Source of the DNA: Mercenaria mercenaria
Taxonomy: Eukaryota; Mollusca; Bivalvia; Venerida; Veneridae
Length of the DNA stretch: 64,000 nucleotides
Direction: 5' to 3'
Assembly (NCBI RefSeq): GCF_021730395.1
Contig: NC_069361.1
Location: forward strand, 73,541,001-73,605,000
Shown piece by piece: positions 1 through 10,849 of the stretch. The notes beneath the pieces were generated by a model, which had not been told where the DNA came from, did no database searches, and saw only the letters and a program-made list of their open reading frames with translations. Each line of letters begins with the position of its first letter. The stretch's first letter is position 1. A program made the position numbers and the translations under genes.

Positions 1-440
1 TCATTATGACCTGTTGGGTGTAACTTGGTGTGTTATTTCAGTCTCAGTTCTGCTGCGAACTTCACCTTTGACCCAATAATCCGTAAAACAATGACCACAG
101 ACAATCATCATATTAAGGTTGATAATTAAGGCCCAATCATTGTTCGCTATAGATCCAAAACAAATTTAGGTCTCAAGGTCATTGTGACACTGACCTATGG
201 ACCTCCAAAAACAGTAGCGGGTCACCTTCTGCCCACAGGCAATCATCTGATGAAGTTTAACAGTCCTAGGCCACAGCAGTCTTCAATTATTAATCAACAC
301 CAACTTGAGTCTCAGAATCACTGTGACCTTGACCTCCTGAGCCTCAAAACAAATTGTATGCCGGGTATTCCCTACTTTTTCAAGTCTTTTCTTGTGTATA
401 TTCAGCTGTTTATAGCACAACATTCCTTATTATAATGAAA
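1..440. repeat. Degenerate tandem-core repeat fragment
   Basis: Text such as 'caaggtcattgtgac' and 'ctgtgaccttgacctcctga' recurs about every 150 bases, as in the tandem-core elements elsewhere in the window. No terminal hairpin or TCTTGTT end is visible, so this is a decayed internal piece. The open frame at 184-435 is a by-product of the repeat. It lies downstream of DTD2 exon 2, so it is probably intronic. Confidence 0.5.
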
Positions 441-522
441 CTGTGCTTAATGCTAGTAAATGTATATCAGAAGTGTGCACTTTTATGATTTCAACAGGCT
501 GGGCTCAATTTAAAAAGCTTAC

Positions 523-592
523 CCATTCTTTCCACCATATCATCAGTGGCGCCTTTCAAGAAGCAGATATAAACTATCAATCCTCGTCCTAT
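523..592 (-). CDS. DTD2: DTD2 exon 2
   Basis: 70 bases between a tttttcag acceptor and a gtaagc donor. It codes 23 residues plus one base of a following Val/Ala/Asp/Glu/Gly codon. The GLIVYICFLKGA core is the strongest evidence for the family assignment. Confidence 0.88.
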
Positions 593-1717
593 CTGAAAAA
601 CAGAAACTAATGTGAAATATTCATTCTCATCATAAAACTTGCGATGTACTTGTCAGTTTTAAAGTATCAACAAAGAACAAAAACACAAGAATACTGTTTT
701 ATCAGCCTAACACTGCATGTCTTTCTGCTGAAAATGCTTTCACAACCTACTTTAATTGTCTAATAAATTATTTAGGTTACACAAATTCTCATATGCACTG
801 AGAAAAATTTCTAACCAGTCACCTCATATTTAATCATATTTCAGAAGGATTTTAAGATATCAAATGAAGCTTATAAAGTTTTGCAACATACCAAACTATC
901 ACATCTTTAACAAAAGGAGCCAAGGGAAAATTGCAACATTGCCAGCAATGAAAACAGAAGTTCCTTTATTGCTTTGCAACTCTAAAATCAGTCCTGTACA
1001 TGGTATGGTACAGGATTATGATCAAATTACCTAGACACTCTATAGGTCATGATTCAGATCTGTATCACATTTAAGGACTTTAAAATTAAAAATCCAAAAC
1101 AAAAAGCCCGATGCACAATTTCACATCTACTTCATCACTGTTCCACCATAATAATCCTTTTTAGAATAACTAAACTGCAATCAAGACAGAGAGTAAACAT
1201 GATTTTTTGTTTGTTTTTGGGTTTAACGCCGTTTTTCAACAGTATTTCAGTCATGTAACGGCGGGCAGTTAACCTAACCAGTGTTCCTGGATTCTGTACC
1301 AGTACAAACCTGTTCTCCGCAAGTAACTGCCAACTTCCCCACATGAATTATCAGAGGTGGAGGACTAATGATTTCAGACACAATGTCGTTAATCAAATAG
1401 TCACGGAGAACATACGCCTCGCCCGAGGATCGAACTCGCGACCCAGAGGTCCGTAGACCAACGCTCTTACCTACTGAGCTAAGCGGGCGGGATGAGTAAA
1501 CATGAGTAATTATTTATAACAGAAGGTAGCAAAGACTGAACAACTGCACTGGGTCGGAAGACAGCACATTCCCTACCTCTACATGCTGCTCTTCTTGTGT
1601 ATCTGTTCTTGGCTGGATCATTAGTTTTGCTGACAGGCACTGTTGTAAGATGACTCGCGCCCTCACTTGTACTGCTTGGTCAGAACCTGATGTGCCACTG
1701 GACCCTGAAGCCATCAT
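523..1717 (-). CDS. DTD2: D-aminoacyl-tRNA deacylase 2 (DTD2/ATD), first two coding exons
   Basis: Two exons on the minus strand encode the N-terminus of DTD2, a cytosolic proofreading enzyme of the DTD-like fold. In animals (as ATD) it is reported to remove wrongly attached amino acids such as L-Ala from tRNA-Thr. Exon 1 (1717-1577, 47 codons) contains VILQQCLSAKLMIQP, close to my recollection of human LLQQCLHARLQIRP. Exon 2 (592-523) reads IGRGLIVYICFLKGATDD, against human RGLVIYVCFFKGAD. The join is phase 0 (HVE|IGRG) with a gtaggg donor and a tttttcag acceptor. Exon 2 ends one base into a codon at a gtaagc donor, so the gene continues beyond base 1, and the PQATLGG region is not in the window. 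The start is the first of two adjacent ATGs (1717, 1714). A ttttgcag acceptor lies 5 bases upstream, which implies a separate 5' UTR exon. Intron 1 holds a SINE. Confidence 0.9.
593..1202. other. DTD2 intron, no further feature
   Basis: AT-rich intronic sequence between DTD2 exon 2 and the SINE. No coding or repeat structure is visible beyond short A/T runs. Confidence 0.6.
1203..1493 (-). mobile_element. tRNA-derived SINE, full length, with target duplication
   Basis: On the minus strand it opens with a tRNA-like head (1493 to about 1417) carrying an A box (TTAGCTCAGTAGG) and a B box (GGTCGCGAGTTCGATCC). A body follows, then the tail 'ggcgttaaacccaaaaac' and A/C-rich repeats. The 12-base direct repeat GAGTAAACATGA at 1191-1202 and 1494-1505 is the target-site duplication. 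Decayed pieces of the same family lie at 43.66 and 56.82 kb. It sits in the DTD2 intron, in the same orientation as the gene. Confidence 0.88.
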
Positions 1718-1722
1718 GCTGC
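1577..1722 (-). CDS. DTD2: DTD2 exon with start codon
   Basis: Begins after the acceptor ttttgcag at 1730-1723, with five UTR bases before the ATG at 1717. It ends at CATGTAGAG followed by gtaggg. The first 20 or so residues are Ser/Gly-rich and not conserved. The conserved part starts near residue 20. Confidence 0.87.
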
Positions 1723-1779
1723 CTGCAAAAATACATAAATGATTTTATCTACTTCTGTTAAAATTTAACTAATACATAT

Positions 1780-3304
1780 AACAAGAGGGCCAAAATGGCC
1801 CTAGGTCGCTCACCTGAGAAACACACCATAACAGTGTAAACATGTTTGACCTAGTGATTTCATAGAAACATATACTCTGACCAATTTTCATTAAGATTGA
1901 ACCAAAAATGTCGTCTCCTAAGTGTAAACAAGTATTTTCTTCAATTTTTGAGCCAAGATGACCTACATTCGAACTTGACCTAGATTTGATCAAGGCAATC
2001 ATTCTGACCAAATTTCATCAACCTCAATTGAAAAATACAGCTTCTATCGCATACAAAACATTTTTCTTTCATTTGTCCTAGCGACCTAGTTTTTGACCCC
2101 AGATGACCCATATTCAAAACTGACCTTAATTTCATCAAGGCTATCATTCTGACATAATTTCATGAAGATCAATTAAAAAAATAGTCTCTATTGCTTAAAA
2201 AAGGATTTTGTTTGATTTGATCTAATGACCTAGTTTTTGATAACAGATGACCCATATTCTAAGATGACCTAGATTTCATCAAGGCAATCATTCTGACTAA
2301 ATTTTATGAATATCAAGTGTAAAATGCAACCCCTATTGCATACACAATGTTTTTCTTTAATTTGACGGGGTGACCTAGTTTTTGACCCTAGATGACCCAT
2401 ATTCCAACTCCACCTAGATTTCATCCAGACAAACATTCTGATCATATTCCATGAAGATCCAGTGTAAAATGCAGCCCCTATTGCATACACAAGGTTTTTC
2501 TTTGATTTGACCTAGTGACCTAGTTTTTGACTCCAGATGACCTATATTCGAACATGACCTAGATTTTATTAAGGCAATTATTCTGACCAAAATTCATGAA
2601 GATCAACTGAAAAATACAGCATCTATCTCATACACAATGTTTTTCTTTGATTGGACCTAGTGACCTAGTTTTTAATCCCAGATTACCCATTTTCGAAACT
2701 GGCCTAAATTTCACCAAGGTTATCATTCTGACAAATCTTCATGAAGATCAGTTGAAAAATACAGCCTCTATCGCATATGCAAGGTTTTTCTTTGATTTGA
2801 CCTAATGACCTAGTTTTTGAACCCAGATAACCAATTTTTGAACTTGGCCTAGATTACATCAAGGTAATCATTCTGACAAAAATTCTTGAAGATCAATTGA
2901 AAAATACAGCCTCTATCTCATACACAAGGTTTTTATTTGATTTTTTTTATTTGACCTAGTGACCTAGTTTTTGACCCCAGATAACCCATTTTCGAAACTG
3001 GCCTAAATTTCATCAAGGTAATCATTCTGACAAAATTTCATGAAGATCACTTGAAAAATACAGCCTCTATCGCATACACAAGTTTTTTCTTTGATTTGAT
3101 CTAGTGACCTAGTTTTTGATCCCAGATGACCCATTTTTGATCTTGGCCTAGTTTTTATCAAGGTTAACATTCTGACAAAATTTCATGAAGATCAGTTGAA
3201 AAATACAGCCTCTATCGCATACACAAGCTAAATGTTGATAGACAGACAGACGCCCGACATTGAGCAGTCACAATAACTCACGTGAGCATTGCTCAGGTGA
3301 GCTA
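1780..3304 (-). mobile_element. Tandem-core element, S family (both ends present)
   Basis: Read on the minus strand it starts TTAGCTCACCTGAGC with a hairpin (3304 down to about 3275). It carries about nine monomers of roughly 145 bp ('catgaaatttggtcagaatg', 'aaaaactaggtcactaggtc') and ends GGTGAGCGACCTAGGGCC, with the hairpin GGGCCATTTTGGCCC and terminal TCTTGTT at 1780. No protein is coded. The 5' GCTCACC and 3' GGTGAGC form subterminal inverted repeats. It is probably a non-autonomous Helentron-like (HINE) element. Confidence 0.75.
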
Positions 3305-3418
3305 AAATAACTTACTCAAATCTATTCGTCCATGTGTCAACACAAAACAAGAAACCTTTAATAATTCACGCCTGCATTGATCGCGCTCGCTAGAGTAAAA
3401 TCATTTAGGGCCCTTTTG

Positions 3419-4253
3419 AGCTCATCTGATTTTTTGAGAAAAAAAATGATGAGTTATTGTCATCACTTGATTGGCTTCGGTGTCGGCGTTACTGGTTAAG
3501 TTTTATGTTTAGGTCAACTTTTCTCCTTAACTATAAAAGCTATTGCTTTGAAACTTGCAACACTTGTTCACTATCAATAGCTGACCCTGTACAGCAAGAA
3601 ACATAACTCCATCCTGCTTTTTGTAAGAATCATGGCCCCTTTTGGACTTAGAAAATATCAGACTTCTTGGTTAAGTTTTATGTTTCGGTAAACTTTTCTC
3701 CTAAACTATCAAAGCTATTGCTTTAAAACTTGCAACAGTTGTTCACCATCATAAGCTAACCCTGTACAGCAAGAAACATAACTCTATCCTGCTTTTTGCA
3801 AGAATTATGGCCCTTTTGGACTTAGAAAATATCAAATTTCTTGGTTAAGTTTTGTGTTTAGGTCAGCTTTTCTCCAAAAGGTACTGCTTTGAACCTTGCA
3901 ACAGTTGTTCACCTTCATAAGCTGACCCTGTACAGAAATAAACATAATTCCAGCCTGCTTTTTGCAAGAATTATAGCCCCTTTTGGACTTAGAAAATATC
4001 AGATTTATTGGTTAAGTTTTATGTTTAGGTAAACTTTTCTCCTAAACTGTCAAAGCTATTCCTTTAAAACTTGCAACAGTTGTTCATCATCATAAGCCGA
4101 CTCTGTGCAGCAAGATACATAACTCCATCCTGCTTTTTGCAAGAATTATGGCTCTTTTTGGAGTTAGAAAATCATGGGTAGGACAATATTTCTTTTAAAC
4201 AGAGACAAAAAAATCAGATGAGTGTCTGCACCCACAAGGCGGTGCTCTTGTTT
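3419..4253 (+). mobile_element. Tandem-core element, B family
   Basis: Starts AGCTCATCTGATTTTTT and ends AAAAAAATCAGATGAG, a hairpin of GCACC and GGTGC arms, then TCTTGTTTT. The core has about four monomers of 170-180 bp sharing 'cttggttaagttttatgttt', 'ttgaaacttgcaacagttg' and 'ccccttttggacttagaaaa'. The subterminal inverted repeat plus 3' hairpin plus TCTTGTT follows the same plan as the S family, although the core sequence is unrelated. Confidence 0.72.
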
Positions 4254-4603
4254 TAAGATACAATGTCATATTTGTCTGTTTCGAAAATGACAATCTGATC
4301 ATTCGTTGATAACATAACAAAATGTTGGCCGATATGATATGAGAGTGTAAATAAACAGGTATATCACAAATAGTAAATAATAAATCACAAGAAATGTAAT
4401 TTATTTAACTAATATAATGATGCTTTATAATATACAGTTTATCAAAGCCAGCTACATTGACTTACATGTTCATATACGATATGTATATATAGATCTGACT
4501 ACCTAGAACCAGCTATGTAGACCTTTGGTCTAGGTAGCTATGTAGCCGACTATATTTTTTATATATATTTGTTAAATTCTAACAGAAGTAGCCGGCGTGT
4601 GGA
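4254..4603. other. AT-rich spacer with a small hairpin
   Basis: No gene seen. An imperfect palindrome, CTACCTAGA ... GTCTAGGTAG, lies at about 4500-4545. The last bases (about 4590-4603) may be the 5' edge of the SINE that resumes at 5890. Confidence 0.4.
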
Positions 4604-5889
4604 CAGGGTTCCCACAAAGCAGAGAAAATAAAATTCCCTGACATTTCAATGACATTTCCCTGACCAAAGTCCAATTTTCCCTGACCAAAACGCTCTGTGT
4701 TGACTGTAGTTTAGCTGGTCGTAGATCTATAAATATTGGCCTCAATCCTCTGTATCAGCTAAATTTTACCACCTTTCTTGTTATAATGATATCAATGGTG
4801 TAAATAAAGTTTGTTCCAGTATTACACTCATCTGATTTTTTTGTCTCTCTATAGCATTACAAATATTGTCTTACCCATGATTTTCTAAGTTCAAAAGGGG
4901 CCATAATTCTTGCAAAAAGCAATGTAGAGTTACGGTAATTGCTGGGCAGAGAAAGCTTTTAATGGCAAATAACTGCTCCAAGTTTTAAAGGAATAGCTTT
5001 GACCATTAAGGAGAAAAGTTGACCTAAACGCAAAACTTAACAAAGAGATCTGATATTTTCTAAGTCCAAAAGGGGCCATTATTCTTGCAAAAAGCAGGAT
5101 GGAGTAATGTTTGTTGCTGCACAAAGTCAACTACTGACGGTGAACAAGTGTTGCAAGTTTTAAAGCAATAGGTTTTATAGTTTAGGAGAAAAGCTGACCT
5201 AAGCATAAAACCTAACCAAGCACCGTTGAAGCCAAAACCAACGCCGATCATTAGTGATGACAACAATTAACCACTTTTTTTTCAAAAGCTCAGATGAGCT
5301 AAGAATTGTAATTAATGCTCGAGTTACTATTCTAATTGGAAAGAACTTTCTTCAGCATTCCTCAGTAAAATTTCCATGCAAACATAACTGGCAGAAAAGA
5401 ACAGTAACTGTTATGGCTTTATGTCAGTACATTTTACAATGAAATAACTATGCAGAACTACACATTTCATAGCATGTGTAAAACATGACACTGTTCGAAG
5501 CAAACGGAAGGGCTATTAGCTTGCTTAACAAAATTATGTTCTACAGTCTTAATTTTTCTGTTAAAATTCTACGTTAGTTTTGTTAAATAGACTAAATGAT
5601 AGACAGACTATAATTTTTGGATATGAAATAAAGAATAACTTTACAGAGCTAACTGAAATATTTGTAAAACTTAAAAGGGCTAGGTTTAGACCAAAATTTA
5701 AGAAACTGCCATAGCCTTTTATTACATTTTTTCTGCTTTTTTACAAATTGATTCCTAAACCCTCAACCTCTAATACCAAATTTCCCTCACTTTTGCCCAA
5801 TTTCCAAATTTCCTTGACCAATTACAAAATTCACTGTCTTTTCCCTGACCTTGAAAAAAATAAGTTTTTCCCTGACCGTGGGAACCCTG
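4604..5889. mobile_element. Non-autonomous DNA transposon with CAGGGTTCCCAC terminal inverted repeats
   Basis: Left end CAGGGTTCCCAC (4604-4615) and right end GTGGGAACCCTG (5878-5889) are exact inverted repeats. The motif 'ttccctgacc' is repeated just inside both ends. GTGGA flanks both sides (4599-4603 and 5890-5894), compatible with a 5-bp target duplication. The CAGGG end suggests hAT-like ancestry, but classical hAT elements make 8-bp duplications, so the class is open. It encloses a B-family element and no transposase. Confidence 0.65.
4823..5300 (-). mobile_element. Tandem-core element, B family, inverted and 3'-truncated
   Basis: Minus-strand copy of the B family: AGCTCATCTGAGC end at 5300, two to three monomers ('ccttttggacttagaaaa', 'ttgcaacacttgttcacc') and the ATCAGATGAG motif at the left. 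The 3' hairpin and TCTTGTT are missing. It lies inside the CAGGGTTCCCAC transposon and is inverted relative to the copy at 3419-4253. Confidence 0.68.
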
Positions 5890-6170
5890 GTGGATGCAGT
5901 GGTCGAGAGGGCTAAGATACTTTCCTACGGAGGTAAAGGCCCCTGGTTCCAATCCTGGCTACTACCATTGCAGTGTGTTCTTGGGCAAGGCGCTTTATCA
6001 TGATTGCCTCAGTCAACCCAGCAGCTGATGTAAATGGGTGTACCAGCAAATTGCTGGGGGTAAGCTATAATTAGTTTTAACTGTTCTTAAAATAGGGTCG
6101 CTCAAAAGCTCTACAGAGCTTATGTTAATTGTTTCTCAAAGCGACGGTAAATAAATTTACCTTTACTTAG
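5890..6170 (+). mobile_element. tRNA-derived SINE (Ser/Leu-like head)
   Basis: Head with an A box (AGTGGTCGAGAGGG) and a B box (CTGGTTCCAATCCTGG). The body reads 'ttgggcaaggcgctttatc' and 'aaatgggtgtaccagcaaat'. The tail reads 'gcgacggtaaataaattt', a widespread mollusc SINE layout. Its 5' edge abuts the CAGGGTTCCCAC transposon, which appears to have inserted into it. This family does not share the GTTAAACCC tail. Confidence 0.7.
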
Positions 6171-6460
6171 CCGCTGCCTTTGGCGTAAGGTTCATGTAAA
6201 GCGTTTGAGACCACCCCTTGGGTAAATTTTCATTTTGGAAATTATACCTGACAGACCCATAATATTCATAACATACATATACGGAGTTGTTCAGAAGAAT
6301 TACAAAATACTTTCTATAGAGGTCACCTTGTTTGGTAATATGTATTTTGTCTTACTTCAGCTAGCTGTCCACATTCAATTTTTAAAAAATATCAAACTTC
6401 TTTTTCAAACATATTTTTTCTCTAAGTTTGTTTTTGCTGTGTGTCTTACATACTTATCTA

Positions 6461-7446
6461 GGGCATACACTTATTTGTGGAATGGAATGAGATACTTATT
6501 CCATTCCATTCCATTTCACTATCTCCTTCCATTCCATTCCATTCCAAAACATACTGATTTGTTTACATCTTTAGGTCATATCTCATTGCCATTTGTAACA
6601 GACTGACAAACCAAAGTTCAACTTAAGGTAGAATTGGTTCATTAAACTGTTGGACAATCTCAAGGGATATCTCTTGCAGAAATTTATCTCACAGTTATTG
6701 TCTTATTGTTATATTTGAAATTATTCAGATGGCTAGTTATTGTTTTTTGCTAGAAATAACAAGGTCATTAGGTCTTTAGATTCTTTTTCGGTCTGATTTT
6801 GTTTGATTAAGGAGGAAGAGTGTGGGGGTGGGGTGGAAATAGGGATCGAGTGATATCAGAATGGATTATTGTTTTGCTTGAAACATAAAAAATAGGGCCA
6901 AGTTATTATTCTGATGTTCATTTGAGTTGCTGGTCCTCATGGGGGGACGTGGGTTCAATTCCGAATCCGAGTCGATAGCATTTCCATGGCATTTAGTCAG
7001 GGTGTTCCTTCACCCCTACCTCTGTTCCAGTAAGGGACAATGGTGCACCAAGTACTGGTAAACTGCGGTAGCTTGCCCAGAAACGGTATGTCACTAAACT
7101 AATCGTCTTGATATGAATGAAAAAAAGTTGAATCAGGCGTTAAACTCCAAAACACAAACCGCAACTCATTTGGATCCAATTCAGTTTGAACTTATACAGA
7201 GTTCGTGTAGGTGAGGACACGAAAAAATAGCATGACAAGATTAAATCCGCAGCTTCAGACTACTTGTCAAGACTGCATCATACCTTAAGTAAGTTAGTTG
7301 CCCTTGGCATGCATGATTCCAATTAAATATTCTGGGGCATTACCAAAGTGAATGGAAGTTTGGAATGGAATGGAATGGAATGAGATACTGGAATGGAATG
7401 GAATGGAATAAGTATCTCATTCCATTCCACAAATAAGTGTATGCCC
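6461..7446. mobile_element. Fold-back DNA element with about 90-bp GGAAT-rich inverted ends
   Basis: The left end starts GGGCATACACTTATTTGTGG and the right end is its reverse complement. The near-identical arms run about 90 bases, including runs of the pentamer GGAAT/ATTCC. TTATCTA flanks both sides (6454-6460 and 7447-7453); depending on where the end is placed the duplication is 5-7 bp. No transposase is visible. A SINE is inserted inside. The open frame at 6235-6606 crosses the left arm and is not credible as a gene. Confidence 0.75.
6905..7162 (+). mobile_element. SINE nested in the GGAAT fold-back element
   Basis: The B-box-like GGGTTCAATTCCGAATCC near 6950 and the tail 'gcgttaaactccaaaaca' mark a plus-strand SINE. 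The A box is not clear, so the 5' end is decayed or truncated. The tail belongs to the GTTAAACCC group shared with the SINEs at 1.2, 42.0, 46.5 and 49.4 kb. Confidence 0.6.
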
Positions 7447-7954
7447 TTATCTAGGTACTCCGGGAAATGAAAAATAGTTTTCTTTTATATTTGATGAAAA
7501 ACTGCAGTTTTTTGTCTATTTGACAGCTCTACTTTCACTTTCAGAAACTTTGTCAGCACCCCTCCCCGAAGTGTCTGTGCTCGCTTTAAGAAACCACATC
7601 TATCAATCTTACATTGAATGCATGATCTAAATCACTTTCAAGTGTAGAAAAAAACCTACTTTGCTGTAAAAAGCCGTCTGCAGAGCGCTAAAAATCGTCA
7701 ACGTTTACACCGGTACAAATGGCGTTTCTGGTAAAGGGGAAGTAACTTACCTGGCCAAAACAGACCGCAAGCAAAAAGTCGACAAATAACAACTATAGAG
7801 TCGTGTGCTCGATTTTTTGCTAGACTGATTTGAAAATTTTTGACCTAACACAAGTTTTCATAATTGGAGTTTAAGGAAAAATGACAATTTTGTTAACATT
7901 TTCGCAATAAATTCTAATAAATCCGGCAAGCACACAGTGTTGATACATATAAGA

Positions 7955-8465
7955 GCATTCTAACACAAAACTGTTGGTCTTGTCATTTTTCGGGGGTATT
8001 TTAACAGGAAAGAAAGCGTGTGTTAACAGTGATTCTCGCGTCCACAAAACACCTTTTATTGATCAGGTCGGATATTCGGGCACTTCAGCGTATCGCGTCG
8101 CGTAGCAACAAGCGGAGGTGAAAGTAATTGGAAAGCGTTGCATGTTTCACTAGAGTTCGTCGTTTTCCTTTGCTTAAAGTTACATTTTGGGCAATATTAA
8201 TATGTCAATGATTTGTAATGTTGCTGGATGTTCCAGTAATGACTTCCGAGAAAGAAACCTTTCGTTCTATGCGTTTCAGACGTGATATTCAACAATGATC
8301 GTCTGTATAAGTAGATCCGTGGCAAGGTCACTGCAAAGTATATTCACATATGCGCGTTCCGTAGCAAAGTGTAAACGTCATTCAGCCCTATCGGGCTCGG
8401 GCTTCAACCAATCCCTTGGGATTCTGTTATAACACGAAAAAACATGCATTATCCCTACATTTATA
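7955..8465. repeat. Dispersed repeat related to 41105-41560
   Basis: Two blocks match 41.1-41.5 kb in the same order. One carries 'tgtgttaacag' and 'aaaacaccttttt', the other 'gcaaagtgtaaacgtcatt' and 'caaccaatccct.ggattct'. Between them this copy holds a CpG-containing stretch with a THAP-like opening, and the other copy has different sequence there. Family not recognised. Confidence 0.5.
8202..8285 (+). pseudogene. THAP-type zinc finger opening (short remnant or first exon)
   Basis: Starting at ATG 8202 the frame reads MSMICNVAGCSSNDF, then LSFYAF, and stops after 28 codons. The C-x4-C pair followed about a dozen residues later by LSFYAF matches the first half of THAP DNA-binding domains (Cx2-4C, then an FYxFP-like motif). 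The second Cys-His pair is not found downstream, so either a splice donor lies just after the motif or this is a relic. THAP domains occur in host transcription factors and in P-element-type transposases. The sequence upstream contains CpGs and lies between two blocks of a dispersed repeat. Confidence 0.4.
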
Positions 8466-8877
8466 ATGACCAGAACGACTGTCAAAATAACGGCTATCTT
8501 CTTTGTCAAATTGTTTTCACTAAAAATGTTCAGATTACATTGTATCGAATATTCATGCTCAAACTATGCCAAATTTCCCTCCATTGCGAATATACTCTGC
8601 TGGGCGGGGCAATTACGTCGGCATTACATCTCCCACATTGATGCTCGAAATGATGATCGGGCAATACGGCAGAGTGCACCGTTTGCGGCATACTTCAGGT
8701 GTGCATAGGTCTGATAGGACATACCCACTTCTGTCCCACAACCAGTGTGCCGTGTGGTATGTCATCAAATTCAGTTCCCCGGTGAGGATGATGGCAAAAT
8801 CCGGGGAGCATACAGATCATGTTAAATAGCCTAAAGATACAAGATACACATTTTTTAAAGTATAGTCTATCAAACAT
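8466..8877. other. GC-richer segment, open in several frames
   Basis: Both strands carry overlapping frames of 60-90 codons, which reflects low stop density in GC-richer sequence. The minus frame at 8695-8877 ends with GTLVVGQKWVCPI but matches no family I can name. No function is proposed. Confidence 0.3.
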
Positions 8878-10849
8878 AAATATTTTTTTGGAAAATTTAC
8901 TTGTGTCCCAAAATACATTCTCAAATGTACATCAGATTGCACCAATTGATGTATACTTGCCAAATATTTTCGTGTGCCCACGTACCACTAGACGGATTGA
9001 CCAGAGTAGAATTCAACAGAATTTGTAATACTAGTTCTGTGTTAATTCTGACTTTCCACACTCCTACTGTTTCTTTCTGCAATGAGAATGAAACTTACAG
9101 GTTCCTGAATCTGGCTGCATCCAAAGTTCGCCATGTCCTGGTTGGCTTACTAAATTGTGATACTTACTAGCGGAGAAGAAAAGAAATCGGTTAAGCAAAC
9201 GTTTTTACGGGTTTTCTATGCAATTAAAGGCATGGAATTTTTTCTGCAACGTCATTAATAATTATTATTAAAATCACGGGGTGCGATATTCCAATGCATA
9301 TTTGTTTCGCTAGCATTTGACCCTAGTAATTATTAAGGCAAAATTTAAGAGAATATATAATACATGTTCTTCTCGTTTCCCTCGCAGGTCATCATTCGAT
9401 AGAACAACACAATGTCGATTTTCATATGAAACTGAAAGCTTAAAAAAGCATACAAAATTATTTGACTAGTTCCACTCGCAAGTCATAATTATACTAAATT
9501 ACAATCACATTCGGTAATAATCCAAAAACGTTCTGATCCCGTAACAGCGAATGCAAATGAAAAAGAATTTCCCATATTTTCTCTTTAAATATTAGGTATT
9601 GTCATTCATACGCGGATCCAGATGGGCGGGGGGGAGGGGGGGGGGGTCCTGGGATCCTACAAAAAGGAAAGAAGAGAAGAAGGAAAAAAAAATGTTTTTT
9701 TTTTCGAAAAGGCAACATTGGGACCGCATTCCAAGTGTATGTGGTTGCTGCTACATATGACCCCGACATAATTCATAATTTTCTATCTCAAATAAACAAA
9801 GAATTTTACCTTTAAGAAAACTTAATTTACACGTAAATTTATACAACATATTTTGCACTTCCACACAACTGCCCGCTCTTCGTATAAACTAATCAACGTG
9901 TTATTCATGCCGATATGTCCAGGGGCAATGTTCATTCAGGCTTAGTTCGTTCAGCACGAGCTTTTTGTGACTACAGATACATGTACAATATTATTGTCAG
10001 ATCTGCAAGCGGAAAATCATGCAAGCTGGGAGAGTCTAGAAGCTGTAAACTGCAGACAGGTATTCACTCGTTCTTTCTTTGTTATTATATTTATTATTTC
10101 AGTTTTCCCTGATTTAATATTCATTTTGTCGTTGCAATGGCTGTTTGGGAGGTTGCGGTAGTTGTATTTCAAATGTATGTAAACTGTTAAAGACGTGACG
10201 AATTCTGCTTTCAAATAACACTAACAACAAATCTGGTTAGATGGAAGATTTCTGTGAAGAGAAAAAAAAAACAAAAAAAAACAGTAATTTGAAACAAAGT
10301 GTGTCTGCCTTTCGATAACTTTTCATATTACCAGTTATCACCGTATATGTAACAGCGATCATAATGATTTCAGGCTATTTCTTTTGAAGATGGTATGTTA
10401 TTTTCACACAAAATTCCATGAATTACTCAAGAAGATACCCAATATTTAGAGGACAAAGTGGAAAATACGTGAGGATAAAATATTAAGAGTTCAAGGATAA
10501 TGGATTTCGTTATTTTATGATGTAAAAAAAAACAAACAACAGTACAGTTTTTTTGCCTTCTTAATGCCACTTAATATGCAGGTTCTGAAACTTGTTGAGG
10601 TTTTCAAAACGAAAAATTATTGTTACACAGTAAACCACTTTTTTTCGTTGTTATATCTTACCACTGAAATTCACCTAATTTTGTCATAAAAATGATTCCT
10701 ATGCTTTTGAAATTAAGGTGTTATCAACGATCCTGATTTTCAGTAAGTGAAATCATGAAATTGTCTAGTTGAATTTTTTTTTCACGGTCGAATTTACCTA
10801 TGTTAAAATTTACCCAATGTTAAAGTGTTTTTAATTATTTCAAATTTTT
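8878..10849. other. Intergenic, no supported gene
   Basis: AT-rich sequence. The only distinct item is a G-run at about 9627-9647, which could form a G-quadruplex. A possible CAG|gtattc donor at about 10060 ends a short open frame (9915-10060), but no partner exon is found. Confidence 0.4.

Noticed and set aside
1417-1493. A tRNA gene on the minus strand (A and B boxes present)
   Set aside because: It is the head of a SINE with its own tail and target duplication. The anticodon and acceptor stems do not pair properly.
6235-6606. 123-codon frame on the plus strand
   Set aside because: Runs from unique sequence into the inverted arm of a fold-back element. The ATTCC repeats give it a His/Ser/Pro-rich end.
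8695-8877. Minus frame ending in GTLVVGQKWVCPI, resembling a metal-binding exon
   Set aside because: No second half, no convincing splice sites, and competing open frames on both strands.
9627-9647. Promoter G-box at the G-run
   Set aside because: An isolated homopolymer-like G tract with no CpG island or gene start nearby.
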